Of a stretch of 64,000 nt of DNA, positions 47,500-60,402 are shown one piece after another. Positions within the stretch are counted from its first letter, which is position 1. Every line of letters starts with the position of its first letter. Source of the DNA: Rotaria sordida (taxonomy: Eukaryota; Rotifera; Eurotatoria; Philodinida; Philodinidae); assembly GCA_905250125.1 (NCBI GenBank), contig CAJNOL010000244.1:1-64000 (forward strand), in the 5' to 3' direction. The position numbers were made by a program, and so were the translations under genes. The notes under the pieces are model-generated. The model ran no database searches, had not been told where the DNA came from, and saw only the letters and a program-made list of their open reading frames with translations.

Positions 47500-50200
47500 C
47501 TATACAATGGCTAAGTTACATAGAAAAAAATGCAATTTCAAGCTTTTTATTTTTAGTACGCAGATTAAAATATTATATGTTATATAATAGGGTAATAAAT
47601 ACTTAGATTATGATAACAAATTGTTTATCGAATAACATTATAAGATAGTATCCTGTAAGTCATATTTTACATTACAGAAATAATCAAGTAGTATCAAATG
47701 CGCCTAATATTTTTTTGAGAAATGTTTATAAATATTTTATTTATGTGAACTAAAAATTTAATAAATGAACTTGTGATTTATCGACTATAAATAAACGAAC
47801 TTAACAATGAACTTTTTTCCTTTTCTTGAATAATTGTTTTTTTTTTGAATTTGATGTAATAATGGTAACTAAGAAAAAAGTTTTATTATAAATCGATTGT
47901 CATTAAATTCTTCATTTTCTTCAACCTGTTATAAAGATGAATAATCATCGTCTGTACTTCTTCTCATATCTCCGATATAGAATCTTTTATTCTCTTCCTC
48001 TAGGTTCTAATAAATTGTTTTTAATTATTTGGAAAGACAAAAGAATCATGTAACCAAGCAAAAGGAGAATAATTTCGTAGCCGTATCATCTTAGACCGAA
48101 AAAAAATTTTAATCAAGTTTATTCTTAAGTTTTTTCAAGGCGAAACTCAGGCATTTTGTGCTACAACTTATTTAATTCAAAAAAAATACACTTAACAATC
48201 ACCTTAATGAGAATACTGACATATTGATAACTTGAAAAATAGATTTTCAGACATAAATTACAGAATGATACTTATGACATTCGTTGATCTTTTTCTTCAA
48301 ACGATCTCAGTTTATTTATGTTCTATTCTATAGAAGAAAGTATTTTTAATATGTTTACTGGATATGAGTAATATAAAACAAACATAATGAAAGTCGTCAT
48401 GGGTGAGCAGCTACGTTGATCGACGCATGACTACAACGTTTGTTCGATAGCATGCTGACTATGTTGTAATATACACCTGCTCTTGTGGTTAGTTAGTTTG
48501 TATGGGGAGTTCAAGCAATTGAGTGTAGGAATTCTGTGATCAGACCAACCTCCTCACCAGAGCTACAGTTGGTATTAATTATAAGGACTATATCGGACTA
48601 TTGAGTCTGCCGCTAGGCAGCACATCATACAGTAAGATACCCGCAACATAGGAGTATTGTTCCTTCCTTCCAAACAAAATGAATAATGATGTAATCAATA
48701 AATTGCACTGTTTCTTTCGAATAAATAAAATGATCATATGTTTTTGTACAACATGTAGCAGATTAATAGAACACACATATCTAATTATTTTCTATAACAT
48801 GCTGGAATAAAAAAATAAAAATTATTCCTATTCATAATGTATTTATATGGTATTTTTTTTAATACTCCAGATCAATTTTCAATGTAATGGTAAATAGCTG
48901 AAATACCTTAATAAAGAACTTATGGTGTATTTTCTTACATACGTAGGTTTTTTAAAATTTTAATTCAAAATAATTTTTGACAGATAATCTAATGTGTTTA
49001 TATCTTAGTACACGCGACAGTCATAAAAGATTTTCTTTAATGAGACAACAGCTAACAATGGAAGTAATTTTTCATAAGTTGTTTTTTCAATATCATATAA
49101 TGGAATATTATTGTCTTTTTTTTTGTTGGATTTCCAAACTCTTCACTGTTTGCATTTGAGTGATATATTAGAGCATTTGAATTTTCTTGAATTCATTTCT
49201 TTCTATTAACAAACATATACCAGTACAAAGTCCAATGATTTATATAGAAAAAAACTGAAAAACATTTTTCTTTAGGGTAAATACTTTACCAAACTAGATG
49301 GTACACGAACCAAGCCCGTGGTACAAACTCGGTACGAAACACATTCCCAAACTGGACTTATCGTTTATGAAATTATAAAACTAATACATATTTTATTGTA
49401 TACACCACATATTAGTTATTAGAAAACAAACTGAATTTTATGTTAATTGAAAATCAATAGGTGTTATCTCAAAGCCCATGAAAAGATGAAGCAAAATAAT
49501 GCTGTTTTCCTGCTTCCCCTTCTCTTTGGATTTAATGTCACGAGAATTCATAAGTATTCGTCGATTTTGAGTACTTGTCACTAGTACTTGTGCTAAAATC
49601 TGAGTGTCTGAGTACGACAATTGGTTACTCGTCGTGTAACACTGAATGTTTCATGGGTACTCTATATAGTTTTTGTGTATTCTAGTGATTTAGCTAAAAT
49701 ACTCATAAGTCTATGTTCTGCTCAGTATTGCCGTATTACATATATTTTATTTAGATATAAAACTAAATACAGACAAACATAATGAATATTTGAAAAAACA
49801 ATGAAGATAAGAACTACAGCTATCCTTTTATCTTTACATTTTTTTAAAATAAATAATAGGTCTAGAGAAATCTTCATTGTTAGAGAAGAAAGTGAAATAT
49901 TTGTTTATTTTTATACGATAAAAATAAGATTTTATTTATTTATTTATTTAAAAGATCAAAGAAAAGAATAAAATTCTAAAAACAAGAAAATTATTTTTAA
50001 TAAAATATTTAATGGACAAGAAATTGTACAACTACATGATCTCTAATTTTGTATTATGAGCAATCATTTCTGTCCTACAATTCCATATCTGTTGTGTATT
50101 TTTTTAATAATAAATTTTCCTGATATAAAAATAAAGAAATATCTAATTTTCTGTATTAACGACGAAGATGTCTTTATCTCTATCTCATAAAGTAAAAGTA
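47500..50200. other. Gene-poor stretch
   Basis: No supported gene. A GC-richer block at ~48400-48620 shares a word with the DRC4 intron: TATTGAGTCTGCCGCTAGGCAGCA here and, inverted near 58780, TATTGAATCTGTCTCTAGGCAGCA. Another degenerate block lies at 49290-49345. A TTTA repeat occurs at 49930-49950. Confidence 0.5.
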
Positions 50201-50214
50201 CACTAAAATACAGA

Positions 50215-50640
50215 TTGAGCACAGTAAAATATAGGAATTTATCTTATGGAAATGACAATAAAGATTATGAACATTCATATCAAGAAAAATGGCGTATAGT
50301 TTCACCTCGTAAAATATTACCAATGATTTTACTTAATAAATCATTATTATCAACAATTGATTCAGTCATCAATATTGATTTATTAAGAACAACTGCAGTT
50401 GGTTCAACAATTTTACATTTTGGAATAAATAATAGATTTAATATTACACAATGATATATTATGATTGGATATATTCATCATACACGATATTTTCATGTAG
50501 ATTAACAAACAGATCATTTAATTCTTATACGTCCTACTGATGAATTAATTCATCAAACGAGTATAAATGAACTTCGTATTAATGTACTTAATGATTGAAT
50601 TTATATGAATGCAATTAAAGCAATCAAAAAAAAATCTTTA
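50215..50640 (+). pseudogene. Decayed coding relic, unidentified
   Basis: An open stretch (WRIVSPRKILPMILLNKSL; RTTAVGSTILHFGINNRFNI) continues past its stop in the same frame for about 60 codons (YIMIGYIHHTRYFHVD; HLILIRPTDELIHQ; NELRINVLND). It is broken only by TGA, TAA and TGA, each one transition from TGG or CAA. The phrase GST-x-L..F-x-IGYIHHTRYF recalls enzyme domains that read carbohydrate substrates, but I cannot name a family. It looks like one exon of a dead gene. Confidence 0.45.
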
Positions 50641-50759
50641 ATTTTCTTTATTCAATATGAAAAATACTCCAATAGGTGTTGAAATTGTACGTCTAACTTT
50701 CAGGTTCAATAACTTTTATTAATTCATTAGTGCAGAGTTTCCAAGTCAAACATATGTTA

Positions 50760-50960
50760 CGTGTGTGGGTGTGCGGTGTGGATCGTAGATGAACTAGTTT
50801 AACTAATTCAGATTGGACCGGACTAGTCAGTATATCGGTTCAGCCGGTAAACGTTAGTTCACTGATGGATCAGTCAGTCTAAAATCCGTATCGGTACTGG
50901 TTGCATCTCTATAGTCGACCAACTGGTTAAAGGGTAGGCATTTTGAAGGTGAGAGATGCT
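50760..50960. repeat. GC-richer degenerate repeat block
   Basis: Rich in CCGGT/ACCGG words (GGACCGGACTAGTCAG; GGTTCAGCCGGTAAACG) and ends in GGTTGCATCTCTAT, the inverse of the end of the element at 12595. Likely a member of the same dispersed family. Confidence 0.45.
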
Positions 50961-51559
50961 TGCCTTCATTCATTTTTTATGCAATTAGACTGTTTAAAGC
51001 TCAACAGTTATTTCTAATAGGCTCAGGAAAAAGATCGGCCGAAATCGGTTCCATCGATGGTGCGAGCGTGGTTTTGGGTTGTGGGTTAAGAGAAGATCAA
51101 CACTTATACTCTGAACATAATTGTCATATAGCACATACTAATTTACATATAAATGTACTTGATGAAAAAAGCTCATTAAATCAAACAAATAATGGTATGT
51201 GGGTGTGCGTATGGGTGTGGACGGTCATTTCAATAGTAGCTACACCCACACTCAACCTCTGAAAAAATAACACTGATGTTAATACACTGTTGATCACTCC
51301 ATCGGTTTTTTTTTGAAAGAATAAATCAAATCGTCGGAAGATAAGGAGAGCAGAATAAAGCTCATCTTGAGCAATGAAAAATAAAGTCACTAGTAATATT
51401 CTATGTATATTAGTTTTTCTTTTTTTTCCTCTCTTAAAATTTCTTATGTCTTTTCATTTTCTTCTCAAACACTTATTCACTATCTAAAGATATATTTGGT
51501 GATATTATTTCGAATCGTGTGTATTTTTAAAGTCCATTTAGATGTCTTGTTCAATTACA

Positions 51560-53235
51560 GCATAAGTTCAATTCGGTGAAGAGATCGAAATCGTTGACAT
51601 TTACGTTGGTTCTAATTTAGCTGAAGTACATTCTCAATTTGTAGTACTATTGTATTTGGATCCATCTCAATGTATTACCCAAGTATTCGAATCGAAAATG
51701 TTCAACGAATATGTTAATCTTTCAAAAGTTTCCTTATTGAACAATATGGGTTTAGGTCGGCTTCGAATTGTTTCGAAAAAGGTATCTAATACTTTATTTT
51801 CACTAGTGAACAAAGGATATTGTCCATTTCAAGTTGATGCAACGAATGCACAAAGCACATCAACTAATTATACTCGCGTGGCACCACTTGCAAGTCTTCA
51901 CAATGCATCACCACAATGTCTAAATCAAACAACATCATCATCAAGTACTTTTAATTCATCACAGGTTAATAATAATCATCGATTATTAAGAATAATTTTT
52001 ACTCGATCTTTTCATATAGGACAGTTTATCAGTATTGTACAAAGATCATATCGATCGAATGAGTTTCGACGACGAAAATAATTATTCAGAGTTGAAGTCG
52101 TTTGATTCTGCCGAAGAACCTATAAACTTTCAACAAGATAGTAATGGCAAGCGTCATTTGGTGCGTAGAGTCATGATTATTTTAGCTTCTTGTGTAATGA
52201 TGCATGCCATCATTGATTTTTTCGTAAACTTAAATTACATTAATAAATTAAACATTAGCTTATAAAAATCCACCTATGCATTTACGTCATTAGATTATCA
52301 TTTATTCTATGCTTTAAGATAAACTACATGTACTACCATCTTTACCATCACCTGATATTTTACCACCATTTTCTATTTATATAAGAAATGCCATCTCTAC
52401 AGGTAATTCAGATAAATGTTTTAGTTACATTTCAAAAACTAATTTCAAATGCCTAGGTTTGATGCAATCTGTAATGCAAGACGTAGTGCACATGCTGGCT
52501 TCACATTGGATTGGCTTCAATATCTCGTCGAAAACATATTACAGTCAAATTCGTGCTGATTTTGCCAAAGAATATTCAATGAACGAATTTAAGGACAACC
52601 GAGTTCTTTTTTGTCTATTATTCTTCTGTGATTTCACTTATCGAACACCTATGAAATATCTTTTTAGGATCTTCTTATCCAAAAACTATCTCGCCGACTA
52701 CATGATTTACGAAGTCGAAAGAAGAAAAACAAGTTTTATGAGCACTTAGCTCTCGACTGGGATAGTAATCGATGTAAAGACAGTGTTAGTCAAACGAATT
52801 CATCGGTTGTTGATCAAATAACAATTAGTAAGTTCATCTTTGCTACTTACATAATAAAAAGATGGTTAACTAACAAAACTGAATCGAAAGAATACATTAA
52901 AAAGTTGAGCGATGCATTTCACGACAATGAAATAACAACAAGCAAAACCACTTAACTAATTGTTGAGTCATTTCGTATTCGTCGTACTTATTTACGACTT
53001 GGTCAAAGTATGCAATATGTTTGAAACGAAATGCCTTTTACACAACATATAACATTTGTAAGTGTTATTTTTCATGTTGATCCTGTTCTTGTTTTTCTTT
53101 TTAAAGATCAAATTGGAATTCGAACTTGTTACCAAAGTGTCTTTATTGATTGCTACTCAATGTATTCGAAAGTGTCTCGATAACATTATTTTTAATGAAA
53201 TCTACGGTGAATTACCTGATGTGAATGTAATATAA
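51560..53235 (+). pseudogene. Chain of coding fragments, unidentified gene or relic
   Basis: Successive plus-strand fragments have protein-like composition: FGEEIEIVDIYVGSNLAEVH (from ~51570), VSLLNNMGLGRLRIVSKK (~51740), DDENNYSELKSFDSAEEPIN (~52066), MQDVVHMLASHWIGFNISSK (~52470), SRRLHDLRSRKKNKFYEHLA (~52700) and RIRRTYLRLGQSMQYV (~52975). Some are separated by plausible short introns. In the last piece the frame is broken only by TAA and TGA codons. A decayed multi-exon gene is likelier than a working one. Family not recognised. Confidence 0.35.
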
Positions 53236-53239
53236 TCAT

Positions 53240-55015
53240 AGGATTTGAACAAAAGCAATAAAGATTTCAGAAAAAAAATTAAGTAATTCTCCTAATTAAA
53301 CAGATACATCTATTCTCTTCACTATTTTATTTGAGATCTATGAATAGTTTATCTTTCACATTTTCATACACGAAACTAGACAACTGCTCTCAAACTTTTT
53401 CTTAAGAATTGATCAAATACTAACATTTACGTAATTTAAACATTCGTAGCTTTCTCAAATTTCAAGTGTATTACTAAGAAAAGCTAAGAATGAAATTGGA
53501 AAAAGTCATTCTTCAAATTTCATGATATTGATGTGCTATTCATTCGATAACAATCCTTCATATTATTTAGAAAGACGAAGAATTATTGACGAGAGTTGTT
53601 GCTCGTATGGGAGCATGTTATACAAACATAATCGTCAAAGAAAAAGTTGGAAGAAAAATATTTTAATTAACGTAGAATCCTAGCATGATTCACTTGATTC
53701 TTTGAGTAATTTTATTGATTTTTTTTTCTGCAAATAATATAGTGTGCATTGTGATTCATTATATTTTGTTCGACATGTTTATCGTATAGTCGATTCAATA
53801 GCCAGGTTCTAAAGGTATTTAATCTTACATGTGAAACAGATAAACGAAATATAATTTCTAAAGATGTCAGGTCATGACAGACATATCAAGCTCTGCAACA
53901 CGTCTAAGTGTTGACGTGAAAGATCTTGTATGACTGAGAGTAAATCTACGTTCACCAGAAAAAGATAGTAACTTGCTGAAAAGAACTTCTGAAAACTATT
54001 TATTACAATGCTATCGGCGTTGAGTAAAAGTTTTTTCTGAAAAATGAGAAAATAGAATTTATTCATATGCATTGTTGATAATTAGTATGCATTCCATTGA
54101 ATCAAGGATTAACTTATCTCTAAGAAATAGTGAAATGATCAATGGAAATTCGTTTGCTTCTATCAATTATATCTGCTCGTTAATTATTGTTCATATATAT
54201 AATTTTTTCAATAGTCTGAAAATATTTTGAAAAGATACAGTAAAAATGAAAACAATATTCACATGGGTCTAGCAATTATCTGTAATAGTCAAACAAGTCT
54301 AATAACAATAAAGCGTTTTTTTAATATATATAACGTAGTGAAATAGAAAATGTAAAAAGCTGATATCATACTAAGATTAGATCAGTTTTATTTTCTGGTT
54401 TTGGAAGTTGGTACCATGACATTCTTTCGTTTGTTTCAACATATAGAACGTGTACAAAACTATTCCTTCCATTTTGTTTCGTTGGCATGATTGTCATAAA
54501 ACGTAACCTTGTTCTCTTTTACACTTCTCGTGCGTATACAAGTTAGATACATACATGTGTTTAATCACTCATAAATTTATATATTATATTAAGTATAACA
54601 AAAAACAATGGTTCATGCACTAATACAAGTATTTACACTGTGTCTTTTCAAGTTATTGAAATAAATCTGAAACAAACGATATGAAATTGTTTTTATTCGA
54701 CATTTTTCAATCATTCGGCCAATTAGATTCTGAACAATGATTCTTATCGATTAATAAGCATTTTTCATCATTTTACTCATTGAAATTCTGTTAAACTTTT
54801 CATCATTATTCATTGACTTTTTCTTTGTTCATCATTTAACAAATCAAATAAATCTTTATCGTTGATTTATTTGTCAAATGAATGATCAAACAAATAAGAT
54901 AAACTCTTAATAAAAATGCTTTCGATTATTTCCAGTAAAGGAAAAAATTCGAAAATCTTTTCACAATCAAAACAAAGATTTTTATTTTATTTATAATTGT
55001 ATATTTTTCAGTCAG
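53240..55015. other. Non-coding stretch
   Basis: AT-rich, no exon or repeat structure that I can support on either strand. Confidence 0.5.
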
Positions 55016-55019
55016 TATG

Positions 55020-55470
55020 CTCTTCGCCGAAAGCCACATCGTCGAAATGCAGTTCGTCGAAGTTCGGCGAACTGCATTTCGCCCAAGTCCCATTTCGGCA
55101 ATGTGACTATCGCGTATCTGTATTTTCGGCGGTGTCACTGTGGACGATATGGCGATCGGCAATTTTATGCCAATGATCGAATCGAGCAGTTAACAACTCT
55201 AACTTAAGTGAGTGACACAATAAGTTAGAAATCAAGTTAGGGATCAAGGTAGTTACTGACTTGATCAAGTTGGGAACCAAGTTGATCATGTCAGCTACTA
55301 GCTATAGTTAGGAACCACGTTAAATTAGTCACTAACTTGATTCAGTGCTAACTCTAATAAGCTAGTAGATGATCGAAATGAATTCGGCGATCTTTCTTTT
55401 CAATAATGTTTGTTTCGGCGCGAGTTTCGGCGATGTTATTTTTCGGCAATATCGCTTTCGGCGATGAGGC
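55020..55470. repeat. Degenerate TTCGGCG-rich array with an inner TTAG-rich block
   Basis: Outer parts (55020-55165 and 55382-55470) repeat TTTCGGCGATG / TTTCGGCAATG / GTCGAAATGCAGTTC units at irregular spacing. The middle (55190-55370) repeats AAGTTAGG-, ACTTGATC- and GTTAGGAACCA-like words in both orientations. The array is strikingly CpG-rich for this window. It resembles a decayed satellite or the subterminal repeats of a transposon. No coding frame. Confidence 0.7.
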
Positions 55471-56079
55471 ATACAACCACTTTTAGATGATACTACCATA
55501 AAAATTACAAGGACTACAGATAATTTATGAACTGATATTCTTTTCATACAGCTGAAAGCTTTTGTTAAAAAAAGCTTTTATTCTTTTATTATAACTTTCT
55601 CGACAAGTTTTTGTTTCGACCAATTTTCTTAGACTTAGATAGTTGATTTTTATCTCAAGATGTATATTCATTTTCTATACAATGATTAAAATCTATTTTC
55701 ACGTGTTCATTCATTGAATATTTCTACAGCATTACTTGATGCTGATGTTGATCTGTTTGAAACGATGACTTTGTTCCCAATGATATTGTCTTTTAGTACA
55801 GTTTTATTTTGAATATAACATCTTAGAAAGAATTATTATATTTCCATGATAAAGTATATTTGTTTGATTAATAATAACTTATTCCAGCATTAACTAGTCT
55901 TTTACTTCGTTGATATCAATCAGTCTTAATTCATTGTTTTATTTAATTTTTGAAATCAATATCTGTTAGTAAATAAAATAATTTATTGAGTTGAATATTC
56001 TATAATTTATTGTTTATATCAATATATATGTATATATTTTATACAATGAATTTTAAAGTAGTAATCGCTTGTTATTTTG

Positions 56080-56660
56080 TTTTTCATCAAGATTCGGTTT
56101 TATTGGTCGTGCCATGATTTCACTTATTGATAGTCGAAATAAGAGAAAATTATTGTCCTGTTTATTCAAGCGGGCACTCATGATACAGTAGTAGTAATGG
56201 TTTTGTTTGGTTTAACATTTTCTCGACCGAAATCAGATATAACTTTAGCATATCCTATACTTGTTTCAATGGCAATACTTAATACTATTCCTTGTATGGG
56301 TTAAAACAAGCCTAATATTAATAGAAAATTACATTATTTTAAAAATATTTAATAGAGAAAAATGAAAGAAGATGAAAGAATTATTCAAAGAATGACATCA
56401 AACACAATTTGGCTTGATGGAAGCACGTCTTGATCAGTTTCTAATTTTTTTAATCAACAAAGTATAAAATCTGGACTACATAGTTGTTAATCTTATTCTA
56501 TTTGCTTCTTAAATGTTTTTCTATCGTATCGTACAAGTAATCAATTTGCATGTATCAAATCGCTTTTCTTTCTTTGGACTGTATTAGACATATAATTCAT
56601 ATTGATTTTGATTTTTGCATTAAAAATAAAAAAAAAGCAGCAGCAGCTCAAGAAGAAAGA
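56080..56660 (+). pseudogene. Possible membrane-protein relic
   Basis: Plus-strand pieces in changing frames look hydrophobic: FGFIGRAMISLIDSRNKRKL (~56092), SGHDTVVVMVLFGLTFS (~56171), DITLAYPILVSMAILNTIPC (~56240), then LDIYFILILIFALKIKKKAA (~56585). They suggest several membrane helices of a decayed transporter-like gene. Frames shift and stops intervene, and I recognise no family. It lies directly beside the 3' end of DRC4 on the other strand. Confidence 0.28.
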
Positions 56661-56711
56661 TTTGTGGTATGTATAAATAAAATTTACAATATTTCACTAA
56701 AATCAGTCTTA

Positions 56712-59700
56712 TTATGGTGGACTTGTTACAAGACCAGCAACACCTCGACCTAATTGTTGGCCAGCTACTGTACTCTCTAATGGTTTGAAACCAATTTCTT
56801 CAATTGGAATACCAAATTGTCGTAATTTAGCTTCATATGTTCTTAATATATCATTATGAGCTTTACAAACACGAGCCAATTCATATTGTAAATCACGAAT
56901 CTATAAGAAAGAGAAAAAAAGGCTTTCAGATACATTTAAAATGTGACATTTTTTGCTAATAGTAAACGTAGAAGATACTATTCTACGAGTAGAACCCTCA
57001 AAACGTTTTTGAAATAACACTATTAATCTATTCTATGAATTATATAGTTAAGCATTGGTATCTGAATAAAACTACTACACGCACTTCATATCTTTTCTTC
57101 GTTCACTCTTCTCTCAAAAATATACCATTATATGTTTATAAAGAAGTTAGAGTGAATAGTCAAAACTGTTGTACTTGCTCAGTCTTGAAAGATCGTATCA
57201 CGGTGAGAAAAGTATATGATAAAACTTGATCTTTTAATATGAACATGAAATGTTCTAATTGAATTCTTCTCAAAGAGTAACATTCATTCTTTATTAATCT
57301 CAATTAAACTATTAAGTTTTGTCATATAAAATATTCAACTTGCTACACTCTTTTGTGTTACATATATAAATATGAGATTTAGTTTGAAAAATTTTGTGAA
57401 AATTCACATCTTTTGATAATAGAAGCAAGTCTTAGAACACTTACCGATGTATTTTTAGCATCAAGTACTTCCTAGAATATGGTGAAAAAAAAAGAGCAAA
57501 GGCTAGTTTAAATTTGATCAAAAGAAAAAAAAATGTTTACTTCAAGTTTTCGTGTAACAACTGATAATGATGCTGGATCAAGATTTGATGCCGATAAGAC
57601 TTCATTTAATTGAGCTTCTTTCTTTTCAAGACTATCCGCCAATGTAGATAATTTCTTTTCTAATAATAAATTCTTTAAACTACTCTTTTGTTGGACTTCA
57701 TTAATAGCTTTAATAAATTTATTATAAAGATCATCACGTTCTTTTTGAATCTAAATCATATAAAACAAAATTTTAATATAATTATTATTAAAATAAAAAA
57801 GAAAAACATACAATTTCAAATCGTTGTAATAAAACTTCATATTCCCATTTAGAATTTTTTAAATCAGCTTCACAATTTTTCAATTGATTTTTTTTACTCT
57901 AAATATTTTAATTGATTTATTTTATAGATGAAAAAAAAAAGAATTTCAAATTAATTATACTTCATATAAACTTTTAATTTTTTCATAATTTTCAGCTCGT
58001 CGTCTTAATTCTTCAGTTTCTTTTCTTGCTGCTTCAAGTGGTTCACGCATTTTTCGATTTTCATTTTCAAGTTCTGTCATACGTTTTTCTGATCGTTCTT
58101 CTTCTTGTTTTTTCTTTTCCATTTCGTTCTAAAAGAAAATAGATAATATATATTTATTTATAGGAAAATTAATTTATTTTACTTTAAGTGTATTAATTAA
58201 ATTAAGATTATTTAATGTAATATCGTTATAATAATTTTTAATATCACTAAATGCTTTTTCATGATTACGTAAAAGATCATTAATTTGTTGATTTTTTCGT
58301 TCTTCAATTTCATGTATATCAGTTTTACGTCGTAATTCCATTTCTTCACGTAAATCACGTAATTTTTTTTCATATTTTTCTTCAATTTCATGAGCTTGTC
58401 GAAGAAAATCATCACGTAATTTAGATACATATGATTCATTTGACTAAAAATATATATGTCGAGTAACATATAATAAAAATAAATAAATAAATAAATAAAA
58501 TCAAACCTTTTTCAAATTTCGTACAACTTCTTGTTGAGCTAATTCTTGATCTTTCATTTGTACTTTAAGTTCTCGTTTTTCTTTCCACATCGTATTGTCA
58601 GCTTCATTATGTGCTTCTTGAGCTACTTTTAATTCAGCAATTGTTTCAGCTTTTAATTCGGCAATATTATTTTGTTGTTCATAAAGTAAATGTTTGACTT
58701 TTTGTTTATAAACCTATATGTAAATAAAATTCATTGAATTAACTTTCTATATTAAGGAAGGAAAAATATTGCGGTATAAGATGCTGCCTAGAGACAGATT
58801 CAATAGCCCGATATATTCCCTACAACAGAAGGTGGCTCTATATCAAACGAAAAGTAAGATTTTTCGAAATTAGAAGACATTGAATCGTATTTATCTTTTG
58901 TAATATTTTGTTCTCATGGATAATAGACAAGTTAGTCTTCTTAGGACAAACGACGGCAGTCATCATCTTGAGGTTTAATTCGTCTTAAGCCAGTTAGATT
59001 GTCTTAGCTCCGTTTTAAGGTTTTTATTTGAGAAGTTATAATTGGTTGATAGTACTAATGAATTAAAATATTCATAAATGTTAACATATTCATGGCGATG
59101 TAACCCACCGATAGTTCACAGTATAGTATACAGTGGGTACTTAAAGTTTTGAAACTTGATATAAAAATATTCTTAGTCTTTTTAGCTGCATCCTCTAGAA
59201 ACAGATTTTCGACAACCTTGCAGAATCAAATCGCTTTCAATGTATTAAAGATGAAAAAGTTTGTATTTCAAATTTTATCTATGTAAATTATGATCAATGC
59301 TAACTGTCCATAAATTAACTTGATTTATTCATAACTTTTGCAGATCTTATCAATTCAATCTATTTAATCAAACATAGCTAATCGAAGCTAAACTCTTTTC
59401 CGAGTTTAAATTCATTCAAAAGCTTACTGAACAAAAACCTAGCTTTGACGAAAATATTTTTGCTTTCTTTTCGTTATTATTTGTCTCCATTAATGATATA
59501 CTGGATTCGATCAACACATATATAATCGTACAGTTTTTTGCATCAATTTAATCTATATTATTTGCTCTTATTATATTAGGATTAGTGAATACTTTAGATA
59601 TACAGCAGAGAAAAAATAGTTAATATCAAGACTTAAATAAACTTTTAAGTCTTTTGATTCTTCTTTGTAGTCATCTTGTATATCAACATTTTTCTTTTTG

Positions 59701-60164
59701 TTTTTAGATGCTCTGAAACTTTATATAAGACTTACTTTAATTTCAGCTTGATGTTGTTCTTCTGCATCTTCTAATTCCCGATCTTTATTACGTAATTCAG
59801 CTTTTTTTTCTTCAAGTTGTCGTTTTGTTATTTCCCAAAATGTACTTATACGATCACGTTCAAGTTGAAAATAATTTCGTTCTTCACGTTCACGATCAAG
59901 TTCTTCACGTATACGACCTAAATGTTCTTCTAATTCTTCTTTTGTCATCTAAGATTATGATAAATATATAAATAAAATTAATTAAATAATTGACAAAATC
60001 AAACAAGACAAACCTCAGCAGCGGGGCGACCATCAATGATGGTTGGTGCTTTGGGTGATTTCTTCTTCTTGCCACCTTTTTTTGGAGCCTAAGATAATAT
60101 TTAATTATATATTTTTTAATTTTATTTTAAAATCAAAAAGATTTTTAGGAAACAAACATACCAT
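56712..60164 (-). CDS. GAS8: Dynein regulatory complex subunit 4 (GAS8/DRC4)
   Basis: Ten exons: 60162-60164, 60014-60088, 59736-59948, 58507-58713, 58183-58443, 57961-58128, 57812-57898, 57541-57750, 57445-57471 and 56712-56900. They total 1,440 nt, one frame, 479 residues (human 478). Exon 1 holds only the ATG. The Lys-rich start [20 protein letters not shown] is followed by the invariant [38 protein letters not shown] and [17 protein letters not shown]. The protein is almost all coiled coil and ends with [19 protein letters not shown]4 is a core rod of the nexin-dynein regulatory complex that links and regulates outer doublets in motile cilia, so this organism has motile cilia. Two introns are enlarged (58714-59735 and 56901-57444); the others are ~50-70 bp. 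Confidence 0.97.
58714..59735. other. Enlarged DRC4 intron with repeat remnants
   Basis: About 1 kb. Near 58775-58805 it carries the inverse of the CTAGGCAGCA block seen at 48.6 kb. At 59129 a TA is followed by CAGTGGGTACTTAAAGTTTT, a mariner-like end close to that of foldback D. No matching right end or transposase was found. Confidence 0.5.
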
Positions 60165-60402
60165 AGCTGCGCTATAAAAATGGAATTGAAATTGTTAAAA
60201 GAAAGTCGTGTTTTACTTAATATGAAATGTATAGTTCATTAATATTATTAGTATCTAGCAACAGCCTCTTTTGTCTCGTTTATTCCTATAGAGGTCATTC
60301 AATATCATACATACAATAATATGATTGGTTCAAAAATTTTTATTCTACAAATTAAACACAACAGTTTGATCATATTACAACGAAACACATTTAGTTTTGT
60401 TA

